The notes beneath the pieces are model-generated. The model was not told the origin of the DNA. It worked only from the letters and a program-made list of their open reading frames with translations, and searched no databases. From Eledone cirrhosa (lineage: Eukaryota > Mollusca > Cephalopoda > Octopoda > Eledonidae), in the NCBI GenBank assembly GCA_964016885.1, contig OZ024743.1, positions 81,255,467 through 81,319,466 on the forward strand: a DNA stretch of 64,000 nucleotides, written 5' to 3'. Below are positions 1-16,432 of this stretch, piece after piece. The position numbers were made by a program, and so were the translations under genes. Within the stretch, counting starts at the first letter, position 1, and each line of letters starts with the position of its first letter.

Positions 1-3000
1 ATTAAACTAACCCAAGTGTCATGTACCAACTGAACCTAACCCAAGTGTCATCTACCAACTGAACCTAACCCGAATGTCATGTACCAACTGAACCTAACCC
101 GAGTGTCATGTACCAATTGAACCTAACCCGAGTGTCATGTACCAACTGAACCTAACCCGAATATCATGTACCAACTGAACCTAACCCAAGTGTCATGTAC
201 CAATTGAACCTAACCCGAGTGTCATGTACCAGCTGAACCTAACCCGAATGTCATGTACTAAATGAACATAACCCAACTGTCATCTACCAACTGAACCTAA
301 CCCGAGTGTCATGTACCAACTGAACCTAACCTGAATGTCATGTACCTACTGAACCTAACCCAAGTGTCATGTACCAACTGAACCTAACCTGAATGTCATG
401 TACCTACTGAACCTAACCCAAGTGTCATCTACTAATTGCACCTAATCCAAATATCATGTACCAACTGAACCTAATGCAAGTGTCATGTACCAACTGCACC
501 TAACCCAAGTGTCATATACCAACTGAACCTAACCTGAATGTCATCTACCAATTGAACATAACCCAAGTGTCATGTACCAACTGAACCTAACCCGAGTGTC
601 ATCTACCAACTGAACCTCACCCGAATGTCATCTACCAATTGAACATAACCCAAGTGTCATGTACCAACTGCACCTAACCCAAGTGTCATATACCAACTGA
701 ACCTAACCTGAATGTCATCTACCAATTGAACATAACCCAAGTGTCATGTACCAACTGAACCTAACCCGAGTGTCATGTACCAACTGAATGTAACACGAAT
801 GTCATGTACCAACTGAACCTAATCCGAGTGTCATGTACCAACTGAACCTAACCCAAGTGTCATGTACCAACTGAACCTAACCCGAGTGTCATGTACCAAC
901 TGAACCTAACCCGAGTGTCATGTACCAACTGAACCAAACCCAAGTGTCATGTACCAACTGAACCTAACCCGAATGTCATGTACCAAGTGAACCTAACCCA
1001 AGTGTCATGTACCAACTGAACCTAAACCGAGTGTCATCAACCAACTGAACCTAACCCGAGTGTCATCTACCAATTGAACATAACCCAAGTGTCATGTACC
1101 AACTGAACCTAAACCGAGTGTCATCAACCAACTGAACCTAACCTGAATGTCATCTACCAATTGAACATAACCCAAGTGTCATGTACCAACTGAACCTAAC
1201 CCGAATGTCATGTACCAACTGAAACTAACCAAAGTGTCATGTACCAACTGAACCTAACCCGAGTGTCATGTACCAACTGAACCTAACCCAAGTGTCATCT
1301 ACTAACTGAACCTAACCCGAATGTCATGTACCAACTGAACCTAACCCAAGTCTCATGTACCAACTGTTCCTAACCCGAATGTCATGTACCAATTGAACAT
1401 ATCCCAAGTGTCATGTACCAACTGAACCTAACCTGAATGTCATGTACCAACTGAACCTAACCCAAGTGTCATGTACCAACTGAACCTAACCCGAGTGTCA
1501 TGTACCAACTGAATCTAACCCGAGTGTCATGTACCAACTGAACCTAACCCGAGTGTCATGTACCAACTGAACTTAACCCTAGTGTCATCTACCAACTGAA
1601 CCTAACCCAAGTGTCATGTACCAACTGAATCTAACCCGAGTGTCATGTACCAACTGAATCTAACCCGAGTGTCATGTACCAACTGAACTTAACCCTAGTG
1701 TCATCTACCAACTGAACCTAACCCAAGTGTCATGTACCAACTGAATCTAACCCGAGTGTCATGTACCAACTGAATCTAACCCGAGTGTCATGTACCAACT
1801 GAACTTAACCCTAGTGTCATCTACCAACTAAACCTAATGCGAATGTCATGTACCAAATAAACCTAACCTGAGTGTCATGTACCAACTGAACCTAACCCGA
1901 GTGGCATGTTCCAACTGAACATAACACGAGTGTCGTCTACCACCTGAACCTGACCCAAGTGTCATGTAACAACTGAACCTAACCAGAATGTTATGTACCA
2001 ACTGACCCTAACCCAAATGTCATGTACCTACTAAACCTAACCCGATTGTCATGTACAAACTGAACCTAACACAAGTGTCATGTACCAACTCAACCTAACC
2101 CGAGTGTCATGTAGCAATTGAACAGAACCCAAGTGTCATGTACCAACTGAACCTAAACCGAGTGTCATCTACCAACTGAACCTAACCTGAGTGTCATCTA
2201 CCAATTGAACATAACCCAAGTGTCATGTACCAACTGAACCTAAACTGAGTGTCATCTACCAACTGAACCTAACCTGAGTGTCATCTACCAATTGAACATA
2301 ACCCAAGTGTCATGTATCAACCTAACCTAACCCAAATGTCATGTACCAACTGAACCTAACCCGAGTGTCATGTATCAACTAAACCTAACCTGCGTGTCAT
2401 GTACCAGCTGAACCTAACCCGAATGTCATGTACCAACTGTACCTAACCCAAATGTCATGTACCAATTGAACATAACCCAAGGGTCATGTACCAACTGAAC
2501 CTAACCCGAGTGTCATGTACCAACTGAACCAAACCCAAGTGTCATGTACCAACTGAACCTAACCCGAATGTCATGTACCAAGTGAACCTAACCCAAGTGT
2601 CGTGTACCAACTGAACCGAGCCCGAATGTCATGTACCAACTGAACCTAACCCGAATGTCATGTACCAACTGAACCTAACACCAGTGTCATGTACCAATTG
2701 AACTTAACCCGAGTGTCATGTACCGACTTAACCTAACGCGAGTGTCATGTACCAACTGAACCTAACCCGAGTGTCATCTACCAACTGAACCTAACGCGAA
2801 TGTCATGTACCAAATAAACCTAACCTGAGTGTCATGTACCAACTGAACCTAACCCGAGTGTCATGTACCAACTGAACCTAACCCAAGTGTCATCTACCAA
2901 CTGAACCTAACCCGAATGTCATCTACCAACTGAACCTAACCTGAGTGTCATGTACCAACTGAACCTAACCCAAGTGTCATGTACCAACTGAACCTAACCC

Positions 3001-6000
3001 GAGTGTCATGTACCTACTAAACCTAACCCGATTGTCATGTACAAACTGAACCTAACACAAGTGTCATGTACCAACTCAACCTAACCCGAGTGTCATCTAC
3101 CAATTGAACATAACCCGTATGTCATCTACTAATTGAACATAACCCAAGTGTCATGTACCAACTAAACTTAACCTGAGTGTCATGTACTTTCTGAACCTAA
3201 CCCGAATGTCATGTACCAACTGAACCTAACCCGAATGTCATCTACCAATTGAACATAACCAGAGTGTCATGTACCAACTGAATGTAACACGAATGTCATG
3301 TACCAACTGAACCTAATCCGAGTGTCATGTACCAACTGAACCTAACCCAAGTGTCATGTACCAACTGAACCTAACCCGAGTGTCATGTACCAACTGAACC
3401 TAACCCGAGTGTCATGTACCAACTGAACCAAACCCAAGTGTCATGTACCAACTGAACCTAACCCGAATGTCATGTACCAAGTGAACCTAACCCAAGTGTC
3501 GTGTACCAACTGAACCTAGCCCGAATGTCATGTACCAACTGAACCTAACCCGAATGTCATGTACCAACTGAACCTAACCCCAGTGTCATGTACCAATTGA
3601 ACTTAACCCGAGTGTCATGTACCGACTTAACCTAACGCGAGTGTCATGTACCAACTGAACCTAACCCGAGTGTCATCTACCAACTGAACCTAACGCGAAT
3701 GTCATGTACCAAATAAACCTAACCTGAGTGTCAGGTACCAACTGAACCTAACCCGAGTGTCATGTACCAACTGAACCTAACCCAAGTGTCATCTACCAAC
3801 TGAACCTAACCCGAGTGTCATGTACCTACTAAACCTAACCCGATTGTCATGTACAAACTGAACCTAACACAAGTGTCATGTACCTAACCCGAGTGTCATG
3901 TACCAATTGAACATAACCCGTATGTCATCTACCAACTGAACCTATCCCTAATGTCATCTACGAATTGAACATAACCCAAGTGTCATGTACCAACTAAACT
4001 TAACCTGAGTGTCATGTACTTTCTGAACCTAACCCGAATGTCATGTACCAACTGCACCTAACCCGAATGTCATCTACCAATTGAACATAACCAGAGTGTC
4101 ATGTACCAACTGAATGTAACACGAATGTCATGTACCAACTGAACCTAATCCGAGTGTCATGTACCAACTGAACCTAACCCAAGTGTCATGTACCAACTGA
4201 ACCTAACCCGAGTGTCATGTACCAACTGAACCTAACCCGAGTGTCATGTACCAACTGAACCTAACCCGAGTGTCATGTACCAACTGAACCTAACCCAAGT
4301 GTCATGTACCAACTAAACCTAACCCGAATGTCATGTACCAACTGAACCTAAACCAAGTGTCACGTACCAACTGAACCTAACACGAATGTCATGTACCAAC
4401 TGAACCTAACCCAAGTGTCATGTACCAAGTGAACCTAACCCGAATGTCATGTACCAACTGAACCTAACCCAATTGTCATGTACCAGCTGAACCTAACCCA
4501 AGTGTCATGTACCAAGTGAACCTAACCCGAATGTCATGTACCAACTGAACCTAACCCAATTGTCATGTACCAACTGAACCTAACCCAAGTGTCACGTACC
4601 AACTGAACCTAACACGAATGTCATGTACCAACTGAACCTAATCCAAGTGTCATGTACCAACTGAACCTAACCCAAGTGTCATGTACCAACTGAACCTAAC
4701 CCAAGTGTCATGTACCAAGTGAACCTAACCCGAATGTCATCTACCAATTGAACATAACCCGAATGTCATGTACCAACTGAATGTAACACGAATGTCATGT
4801 ACCAACTGAACCTAACCCGAGTGTCATGTACCAACTGAACCTAACCCGAATGTCATGTACCAACTGAACCTAACCGGAGTGTCATGTACCAATTGAACCT
4901 AACCCAAGTGTCATGTACCGAATTAAACTAACCCAAGTGTCATGTACCAACTGAACCTAACCCAAGTGTCATCTACCAACTGAACCTAACCCGAATGTCA
5001 TGTACCAACTGAACCTAACCCGAGTGTCATGTACCAATTGAACCTAACCCGAGTGTCATGTACCAACTGAACCTAACCCGAATATCATGTACCAACTGAA
5101 CCTAACCCAAGTGTCATGTACCAATTGAACCTAACCCGAGTGTCATGTACCAGCTGAACCTAACCCGAATGTCATGTACTAAATGAACATAACCCAACTG
5201 TCATCTACCAACTGAACCTAACCCGAGTGTCATGTACCAACTGAACCTAACCTGAATGTCATGTACCTACTGAACCTAACCCAAGTGTCATGTACCAACT
5301 GAACCTAACCTGAATGTCATGTACCTACTGAACCTAACCCAAGTGTCATCTACTAATTGCACCTAATCCAAATATCATGTACCAACTGAACCTAATGCAA
5401 GTGTCATGTACCAACTGAACCTAACCCAAGAGTCATGTACCAATTGAACCTAACCCGAATGTCATGTACTAAATGAACATAACCCTAGTGTCATCTACCA
5501 ACTGAACCTAACCCGAGTCTCATGTACCAACTGAACCTAACCCGGGTGTCATGTACCAACTGAACCTAACCCGAATGTCATGTACCAACTGAACCTAACC
5601 CAGTGTCATGTACCAACTGAACCTAACCCGAATGTCATGTACCAACTGATCCTAACCTGAGTGTCATGTACCAACTGAACCTAACCCAAGTGTCATGTAC
5701 CAACTGAACCTAACCCGAGTGTCATCTACCAACTGAACCTAACCCGAGTGTCATGTCCCAACTGAACCTAACCTGAGTGTCATGTACCAATTGAACCTAG
5801 CCCGAGTGTCATGTACCAACTGAACCTAACCCAAGTGTCGTGTACCAACTGAACCTAACCCAAGTGTCATGTACCAACTGAATCTAAGCCAAGTGTCATG
5901 TACCAACTGAACCTAACCCAAGTGTCGTGTACCAACTGAACCTAACCCGAATGTCATGTACCAACTGTACCTAACCCGAATGTCATGTACCAACTGAATC

Positions 6001-6939
6001 TAACCCGAATGTCATGTACCAACTGAACCTAACCCGAATGTCCTGTACCATCTGAACCTAACCAGAGTGTCATGTACCAACTGAACCTAACCCGAGTGTC
6101 ATGTACCAACTGAACCTAAACCAAGTGTCATCTACCAATTGAACCTAACCCAAATGTCATCTACCATCTGAACCTAACCCAAGTGTCATCTACGAACTGA
6201 ACCTAAACCGAGTGTCATGTACCAACTGAACCTAAACCGAGTGTCATGTACCAACTGAACCTAACCAAAGTGTCACGTACCAACTGAACCTAACCCGAGT
6301 ATCATGTACAAACTGAACCTAACCCGAATGTCATCTATCAACTGAACCTAACCCGAGTGTCATGTACCAACTGAACCTAACCCGAGTGTCATGTACCAAC
6401 TGAACCTAACCCGAGTGTCATCTACCAACTGAACCTAACTCGAGTGTCATGTACCAACATAACCTAACCCCAATGTCATGTACCAATTAAACCTAACCCG
6501 AATGTCATGTACCAAGTGAACCTAACCCAAGTGTCGTGTACCAACTGAACCTAACCCGAATGTCATGTACCAACTGAACCTAACCCGAATGTCATGTACC
6601 AACTGAACCTAACCCCAGTGTCATGTACCAATTGAACTTAACCCGAGTGTCATGTACCGACTTAACCTAACCCGAGTGTCATGTACCAACTGAACCTAAC
6701 CCAAGTGTCATGTACCAACTGAACCTAACCCGAGTGTCATGTACCAACTGAACCTAACCCAAGGGTCATGTACCGACTTAACTTAACCCGAGTGTCATGT
6801 TCCAATTGAAACAAACCCGAGTGTCATCTACCAACTGAACCTAACCCAAGTGTCACGTACCAACTGGACCTAACCCAAGTGTCATCTACCATCTGAACCT
6901 AACCCGAGTGTCATCTACTAATTGAACCTAACCCGAGTG

Positions 6940-9900
6940 TCATGTACCAACTGAAACTAACCAAAGTGTCATGTACCAACTGAACGTAACCCAAGTGTCA
7001 TGTACCAACTGAACCTAACCCAAGTGTCACGTACCAACTGAACCTAACCCAAGTGTCATGTACCAACTGAACCTAACCCGAGTGTCATGTACCAACTGAA
7101 CCTAACCCGAGTGTCATGTACCAACTGAACCTAACCCGAGTGTCATGTACCAACTGAACCTAACCTGAATGTCATGTACCAACTGAACCTAACTCAAGTG
7201 TCATGTACCAATCGAACCTAACCCAAGTGTCGTCTACCACCTGAACCTAACCCAAGTGTCACGTACCAACTGAACCTAACCCAAGTGTCACGTACCAACT
7301 GAACCTAACCCGAATGTCATGTACCAATTGAACCTAACCCGAATGTCATGTAAAAAACTGAACCTAACCCAAGTGTCATGTACCAACTCAACCTAACCCG
7401 AGTGTCATGTACCAACTGAACCTAACCCGAATGACATGTACCTGCTGAACCTAACCCGAGTGTCATCTACCAACTGAATCTAACCCGAGTGTCATGTATC
7501 AACTGAACCTAAACCGTGTGTCATCAACCAACTGAAACTAACCCGAGTGTCGTCTACCACCTGAACCTAACCCGAATGTCATGTAAAAATTGAACCTAAC
7601 CCGAGTTTTATGTACCAACTGAACCTAACCCGAATGACATGTACCAGCTGAACCTAACCCGAGTGTCATCTACCAACTGAATCTAACCTGAGTGTCATGT
7701 ACCAACTGCACCTAATCCAAGTGTCATATACCAACTGAACCTAACCTGAATGTCATCTACCAATTGAACATAACCCAAGTGTCATGTACCAACTGAACCT
7801 AACCCGAGTGTCATCTACCAACTGAACCTCACCCGAATGTCATCTACCAATTGAACATAACCCAAGTGTCATGTACCAACTGCACCTAACCCAAGTGTCA
7901 TATACCAGCTGAACCTAACCTGAATGTCATCTACCAATTGAACATAACCCAAGTGTCATGTACCAACTGAACCTAACCCGAGTGTCATGTACCAACTGAA
8001 ACCAACCTGAATGTCATCTACCAACTGAACCTAACCCGAGTGTCATGTACCAACTGAACCTAAACCGAGTGTCATCAAGCAACTGAACCTAACCTGAATG
8101 TCATCAACCAATTGAACATAACCCAAGTGTCATGTACCAACTGAACCTAAACCGTGTGTCATCAACCAACTGAACCTAACCTGAATGTCATCTACCAATT
8201 GAACATAACCCAAGTGTCATGTACCAACTGAACCTAAACCGAGTGTCATCAACCAACTGAACCTAACCCGAGTGTCATCTACCAATTGAACATAACCCAA
8301 GTGTCATGTACCAACTGAACCTAAACCGAGTGTCATCAACCAACTGAACCTAACCTGAATGTCATCTACCAATTGAACATAACCCAAGTGTCATGTACCA
8401 ACTGAACCTAACCCGAATGTCATGTACCAACTGAAACTAACCAAAGTGTCATGTACCAACTGAACCTAACCCGAGTGTCATGTACCAACTGAACCTAACC
8501 CAAGTGTCATCTACTAACTGAACCTAACCCGAATGTCATGTACCAACTGAACCTAACCCAAGTCTCATGTACCAACTGTTCCTAACCCGAATGTCATGTA
8601 CCAATTGAACATATCCCAAGTGTCATGTACCAACTGAACCTAACCTGAATGTCATGTACCAACTGAACCTAACCCAAGTGTCATGTACCAACTGAACCTA
8701 ACCCGAGTGTCATGTACCAACTGAATCTAACCCGAGTGTCATGTACCAACTGAACCTAACCCGAGTGTCATGTACCAACTGAACTTAACCCTAGTGTCAT
8801 CTACCAACTGAACCTAACCCAAGTGTCATGTACCAACTGAATCTAACCCGAGTGTCATGTACCAACTGAATCTAACCCGAGTGTCATGTACCAACTGAAC
8901 TTAACCCTAGTGTCATCTACCAACTGAACCTAACCCAAGTGTCATGTACCAACTGAATCTAACCCGAGTGTCATGTACCAACTGAATCTAACCCGAGTGT
9001 CATGTACCAACTGAACTTAACCCTAGTGTCATCTACCAACTGAACCTAACGCGAATGTCATGTACCAAATAAACCTAACCTGAGTGTCATGTACCAACTG
9101 AAAATAACCCGAGTGTCATGTTCCAACTGAACATAACACGAGTGTCGTCTACCACCTGAACCTGACCCAAGTGTCATGTAACAACTGAACCTAACCAGAA
9201 TGTTATGTACCAACTGACCCTAACCCAAATGTCATGTACCTACTAAACCTAACCCGATTGTCATGTACAAACTGAACCTAACACAAGTGTCATGTACCAA
9301 CTCAACCTAACCCGAGTGTCATGTAGCAATTGAACAGAACCCAAGTGTCATGTACCAACTGAACCTAAACCGAGTGTCATCTACCAACTGAACCTAACCT
9401 GAGTGTCATCTACCAATTGAACATAACCCAAGTGTCATGTACCAACTGAACCTAAACTGAGTGTCATCTACCAACTGAACCTAACCTGAGTGTCATCTAC
9501 CAATTGAACATAACCCAAGTGTCATGTATCAACCTAACCTAACCCAAATGTCATGTACCAACTGAACCTAACCCGAGTGTCATGTATCAACTAAACCTAA
9601 CCTGCGTGTCATGTACCAGCTGAACCTAACCCGAATGTCATGTACCAACTGTACCTAACCCAAATGTCATGTACCAATTGAACATAACCCAAGGGTCATG
9701 TACCAACTGAACCTAACCCGAGTGTCATGTACCAACTGAACCAAACCCAAGTGTCATGTACCAACTGAACCTAACCCGAATGTCATGTACCAAGTGAACC
9801 TAACCCAAGTGTCGTGTACCAACTGAACCGAGCCCGAATGTCATGTACCAACTGAACCTAACCCGAATGTCATGTACCAACTGAACCTAACCCCAATGTC

Positions 9901-11804
9901 ATGTACCAATTGAACTTAACCCGAGTGTCATGTACCGACTTAACCTAACGCGAGTGTCATGTACCAACTGAACCTAACCCGAGTGTCATCTACCAACTGA
10001 ACCTAACGCGAATGTCATGTACCAAATAAACCTAACCTGAGTGTCATGTACCAACTGAACCTAACCCGAGTGTCATGTACCAACTGAACCTAACCCAAGT
10101 GTCATGTACCAACTGAACCTAACCCGAGTGTCATGTACCTACTAAACCTAACCCGATTGTCATGTACAAACTGAACCTAACACAAGTGTCATGTACCAAC
10201 TCAACCTAACCCGAGTGTCATCTACCAATTGAACATAACCCGTATGTCATCTACTAATTGAACATAACCCAAGTGTCATGTACCAACTAAACTTAACCTG
10301 AGTGTCATGTACTTTCTGAACCTAACCCGAATGTCATGTACCAACTGAACCTAACCCGAATGTCATCTACCAATTGAACATAACCAGAGTGTCATGTACC
10401 AACTGAATGTAACACGAATGTCATGTACCAACTGAACCTAATCCGAGTGTCATGTACCAACTGAACCTAACCCAAGTGTCATGTACCAACTGAACCTAAC
10501 CCGAGTGTCATGTACCAACTGAACCTAACCCGAGTGTCATGTACCAACTGAACCAAACCCAAGTGTCATGTACCAACTGAACCTAACCCGAATGTCATGT
10601 ACCAAGTGAACCTAACCCAAGTGTCGTGTACCAACTGAACCTAGCCCGAATGTCATGTACCAACTGAACCTAACCCGAATGTCATGTACCAACTGAACCT
10701 AACCCCAGTGTCATGTACCAATTGAACTTAACCCGAGTGTCATGTACCGACTTAACCTAACGCGAGTGTCATGTACCAACTGAACCTAACCCGAGTGTCA
10801 TCTACCAACTGAACCTAACGCGAATGTCATGTACCAAATAAACCTAACCTGAGTGTCAGGTACCAAATGAACCTAACCCGAGTGTCATGTACCAACTGAA
10901 CCTAACCCAAGTGTCATCTACCAACTGAACCTAACCCGAGTGTCATGTACCTACTAAACCTAACCCGATTGTCATGTACAAACTGAACCTAACACAAGTG
11001 TCATGTATCTAACCCGAGTGTCATGTACCAATTGAACATAACCCGTATGTCATCTACCAACTGAACCTATCCCTAATGTCATCTACGAATTGAACATAAC
11101 CCAAGTGTCATGTACCAACTAAACTTAACCTGAGTGTCATGTACTTTCTGAACCTAACCCGAATGTCATGTACCAACTGCACCTAACCCGAATGTCATCT
11201 ACCAATTGAACATAACCAGAGTGTCATGTACCAACTGAATGTAACACGAATGTCATGTACCAACTGAACCTAATCCGAGTGTCATGTACCAACTGAACCT
11301 AACCCAAGTGTCATGTACCAACTGAACCTAACCCGAGTGTCATGTACCAACTGAACCTAACCCGAGTGTCATGTACCAACTGAACCTAACCCGAGTGTCA
11401 TGTACCAACTGAACCTAACCCGAATGTCATGTACCAATTGAACATAACCCAAGTGTCATGTACCAACTAAACCTAACCCGAATGTCATGTACCAACTGAA
11501 CCTAAACCAAGTGTCACGTACCAACTGAACCTAACACGAATGTCATGTACCAACTGAACCTAACCCAAGTGTCATGTACCAAGTGAACCTAACCCGAATG
11601 TCATGTACCAACTGAACCTAACCCAATTGTCATGTACCAGCTGAACCTAACCCCAGTGTCATGTACCAAGTGAACCTAACCCGAATGTCATGTACCAACT
11701 GAACCTAACCCAATTGTCATGTACCAACTGAACCTAACCCAAGTGTCACGTACCAACTGAACCTAACACGAATGTCATGTACCAACTGAACCTAATCCGA
11801 GTGT
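6940..11804 (+). repeat. Higher-order satellite segment, copy A of a 4.86-kb duplication
   Basis: Rare monomer variants recur at a constant offset of 4,864 bp in the next segment. CCAAAG after an AACTGAAAC monomer lies at 6,961 and 11,825. TGTTCCTAAC lies at 8,577 and 13,441. GTACTTTCTG lies near 10,306 and 15,170. The left edge is placed where sequences before 6,940 and 11,804 stop matching. The whole block behaves as one duplication unit inside the 29-bp array. Confidence 0.8.
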
Positions 11805-14800
11805 CATGTACCAACTGAAACTAACCAAAGTGTCATGTACCAACTGAACGTAACCCAAGTGTCATGTACCAACTGAACCTAACCCAAGTGTCACGTACCA
11901 ACTGAACCTAACCCAAGTGTCATGTACCAACTGAACCTAACCCGAGTGTCATGTACCAACTGAACCTAACCCGAGTGTCATGTACCAACTGAACCTAACC
12001 CGAGTGTCATGTACCAACTGAACCTAACCTGAATGTCATGTACCAACTGAACCTAACTCAAGTGTCATGTACCAATCGAACCTAACCCAAGTGTCGTCTA
12101 CCACCTGAACCTAACCCAAGTGTCACGTACCAACTGAACCTAACCGAAGTGTCACGTACCAACTGAACCTAACCCGAATGTCATGTACCAATTGAACCTA
12201 ACCCGAATGTCATGTAAAAAACTGAACCTAACCCAAGTGTCATGTACCAACTCAACCTAACCCGAGTGTCATGTACCAACTGAACCTAACCCGAATGACA
12301 TGTACCTGCTGAACCTAACCCGAGTGTCATCTACCAACTGAATCTAACCCGAGTGTCATGTATCAACTGAACCTAAACCGTGTGTCATCAACCAACTGAA
12401 ACTAACCCGAGTGTCGTCTACCACCTGAACCTAACCCGAATGTCATGTAAAAATTGAACCTAACCCGAGTTTTATGTACCAACTGAACCTAACCCGAATG
12501 ACATGTACCAGCTGAACCTAACCCGAGTGTCATCTACCAACTGAATCTAACCTGAGTGTCATGTACCAACTGCACCTAATCCAAGTGTCATATACCAACT
12601 GAACCTAACCTGAATGTCATCTACCAATTGAACATAACCCAAGTGTCATGTACCAACTGAACCTAACCCGAGTGTCATCTACCAACTGAACCTCACCCGA
12701 ATGTCATCTACCAATTGAACATAACCCAAGTGTCATGTACCAACTGCACCTAACCCAAGTGTCATATACCAGCTGAACCTAACCTGAATGTCATCTACCA
12801 ATTGAACATAACCCAAGTGTCATGTACCAACTGAACCTAACCCGAGTGTCATGTACCAACTGAAACCAACCTGAATGTCATCTACCAACTGAACCTAACC
12901 CGAGTGTCATGTACCAACTGAACCTAAACCGAGTGTCATCAAGCAACTGAACCTAACCTGAATGTCATCAACCAATTGAACATAACCCAAGTGTCATGTA
13001 CCAACTGAACCTAAACCGTGTGTCATCAACCAACTGAACCTAACCTGAATGTCATCTACCAATTGAACATAACCCAAGTGTCATGTACCAACTGAACCTA
13101 AACCGAGTGTCATCAACCAACTGAACCTAACCCGAGTGTCATCTACCAATTGAACATAACCCAAGTGTCATGTACCAACTGAACCTAAACCGAGTGTCAT
13201 CAACCAACTGAACCTAACCTGAATGTCATCTACCAATTGAACATAACCCAAGTGTCATGTACCAACTGAACCTAACCCGAATGTCATGTACCAACTGAAA
13301 CTAACCAAAGTGTCATGTACCAACTGAACCTAACCCGAGTGTCATGTACCAACTGAACCTAACCCAAGTGTCATCTACTAACTGAACCTAACCCGAATGT
13401 CATGTACCAACTGAACCTAACCCAAGTCTCATGTACCAACTGTTCCTAACCCGAATGTCATGTACCAATTGAACATATCCCAAGTGTCATGTACCAACTG
13501 AACCTAACCTGAATGTCATGTACCAACTGAACCTAACCCAAGTGTCATGTACCAACTGAACCTAACCCGAGTGTCATGTACCAACTGAATCTAACCCGAG
13601 TGTCATGTACCAACTGAACCTAACCCGAGTGTCATGTACCAACTGAACTTAACCCTAGTGTCATCTACCAACTGAACCTAACCCAAGTGTCATGTACCAA
13701 CTGAATCTAACCCGAGTGTCATGTACCAACTGAATCTAACCCGAGTGTCATGTACCAACTGAACTTAACCCTAGTGTCATCTACCAACTGAACCTAACCC
13801 AAGTGTCATGTACCAACTGAATCTAACCCGAGTGTCATGTACCAACTGAATCTAACCCGAGTGTCATGTACCAACTGAACTTAACCCTAGTGTCATCTAC
13901 CAACTGAACCTAACGCGAATGTCATGTACCAAATAAACCTAACCTGAGTGTCATGTACCAACTGAAAATAACCCGAGTGTCATGTTCCAACTGAACATAA
14001 CACGAGTGTCGTCTACCACCTGAACCTGACCCAAGTGTCATGTAACAACTGAACCTAACCAGAATGTTATGTACCAACTGACCCTAACCCAAATGTCATG
14101 TACCTACTAAACCTAACCCGATTGTCATGTACAAACTGAACCTAACACAAGTGTCATGTACCAACTCAACCTAACCCGAGTGTCATGTAGCAATTGAACA
14201 GAACCCAAGTGTCATGTACCAACTGAACCTAAACCGAGTGTCATCTACCAACTGAACCTAACCTGAGTGTCATCTACCAATTGAACATAACCCAAGTGTC
14301 ATGTACCAACTGAACCTAAACTGAGTGTCATCTACCAACTGAACCTAACCTGAGTGTCATCTACCAATTGAACATAACCCAAGTGTCATGTATCAACCTA
14401 ACCTAACCCAAATGTCATGTACCAACTGAACCTAACCCGAGTGTCATGTATCAACTAAACCTAACCTGCGTGTCATGTACCAGCTGAACCTAACCCGAAT
14501 GTCATGTACCAACTGTACCTAACCCAAATGTCATGTACCAATTGAACATAACCCAAGGGTCATGTACCAACTGAACCTAACCCGAGTGTCATGTACCAAC
14601 TGAACCAAACCCAAGTGTCGTGTACCAACTGAACCGAGCCCGAATGTCATGTACCAACTGAACCTAACCCCAGTGTCATGTACCAATTGAACTTAACCCG
14701 AGTGTCATGTACCGACTTAACCTAACGCGAGTGTCATGTACCAACTGAACCTAACCCGAGTGTCATCTACCAACTGAACCTAACGCGAATGTCATGTACC

Positions 14801-16432
14801 AAATAAACCTAACCTGAGTGTCATGTACCAACTGAACCTAACCCGAGTGTCATGTACCAACTGAACCTAACCCAAGTGTCATCTACCAACTGAACCTAAC
14901 CCGAATGTCATCTACCAACTGAACCTAACCTGAGTGTCATGTACCAACTGAACCTAACCCAAGTGTCATGTACCAACTGAACCTAACCCGAGTGTCATGT
15001 ACCTACTAAACCTAACCCGATTGTCATGTACAAACTGAACCTAACACAAGTGTCATGTACCAACTCAACCTAACCCGAGTGTCATCTACCAATTGAACAT
15101 AACCCGTATGTCATCTACTAATTGAACATAACCCAAGTGTCATGTACCAACTAAACTTAACCTGAGTGTCATGTACTTTCTGAACCTAACCCGAATGTCA
15201 TGTACCAACTGAACCTAACCCGAATGTCATCTACCAATTGAACATAACCAGAGTGTCATGTACCAACTGAATGTAACACGAATGTCATGTACCAACTGAA
15301 CCTAATCCGAGTGTCATGTACCAACTGAACCTAACCCAAGTGTCATGTACCAACTGAACCTAACCCGAGTGTCATGTACCAACTGAACCTAACCCGAGTG
15401 TCATGTACCAACTGAACCAAACCCAAGTGTCATGTACCAACTGAACCTAACCCGAATGTCATGTACCAAGTGAACCTAACCCAAGTGTCGTGTACCAACT
15501 GAACCTAGCCCGAATGTCATGTACCAACTGAACCTAACCCGAATGTCATGTACCAACTGAACCTAACCCCAGTGTCATGTACCAATTGAACTTAACCCGA
15601 GTGTCATGTACCGACTTAACCTAACGCGAGTGTCATGTACCAACTGAACCTAACCCGAGTGTCATCTACCAACTGAACCTAACGCGAATGTCATGTACCA
15701 AATAAACCTAACCTGAGTGTCAGGTACCAAATGAACCTAACCCGAGTGTCATGTACCAACTGAACCTAACCCAAGTGTCATCTACCAACTGAACCTAACC
15801 CGAGTGTCATGTACCTACTAAACCTAACCCGATTGTCATGTACAAACTGAACCTAACACAAGTGTCATGTATCTAACCCGAGTGTCATGTACCAATTGAA
15901 TATAACCCGTATGTCATCTACCAACTGAACCTATCCCTAATGTCATCTACGAATTGAACATAACCCAAGTGTCATGTACCAACTAAACTTAACCTGAGTG
16001 TCATGTACTTTCTGAACCTAACCCGAATGTCATGTACCAACTGCACCTAACCCGAATGTCATCTACCAATTGAACATAACCAGAGTGTCATGTACCAACT
16101 GAATGTAACACGAATGTCATGTACCAACTGAACCTAATCCGAGTGTCATGTACCAACTGAACCTAACCCAAGTGTCATGTACCAACTGAACCTAACCCGA
16201 GTGTCATGTACCAACTGAACCTAACCCGAGTGTCATGTACCAACTGAACCTAACCCGAGTGTCATGTACCAACTGAACCTAACCCGAATGTCATGTACCA
16301 ATTGAACATAACCCAAGTGTCATGTACCAACTAAACCTAACCCGAATGTCATGTACCAACTGAACCTAAACCAAGTGTCACGTACCAACTGAACCTAACA
16401 CGAATGTCATGTACCAACTGAACCTAACCCTA
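11805..16432 (+). repeat. Higher-order satellite segment, copy B of the 4.86-kb duplication
   Basis: Follows copy A directly with the same order of variant monomers at +4,864 bp. It is cut short near 16,432, where the sequence jumps to a CCCTAGTG monomer that matches about 13,657. From there a third, partial copy runs at an offset of about 2,775 bp, which becomes 2,833 bp after a two-monomer (58 bp) difference near 14,610/17,390. Confidence 0.75.
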
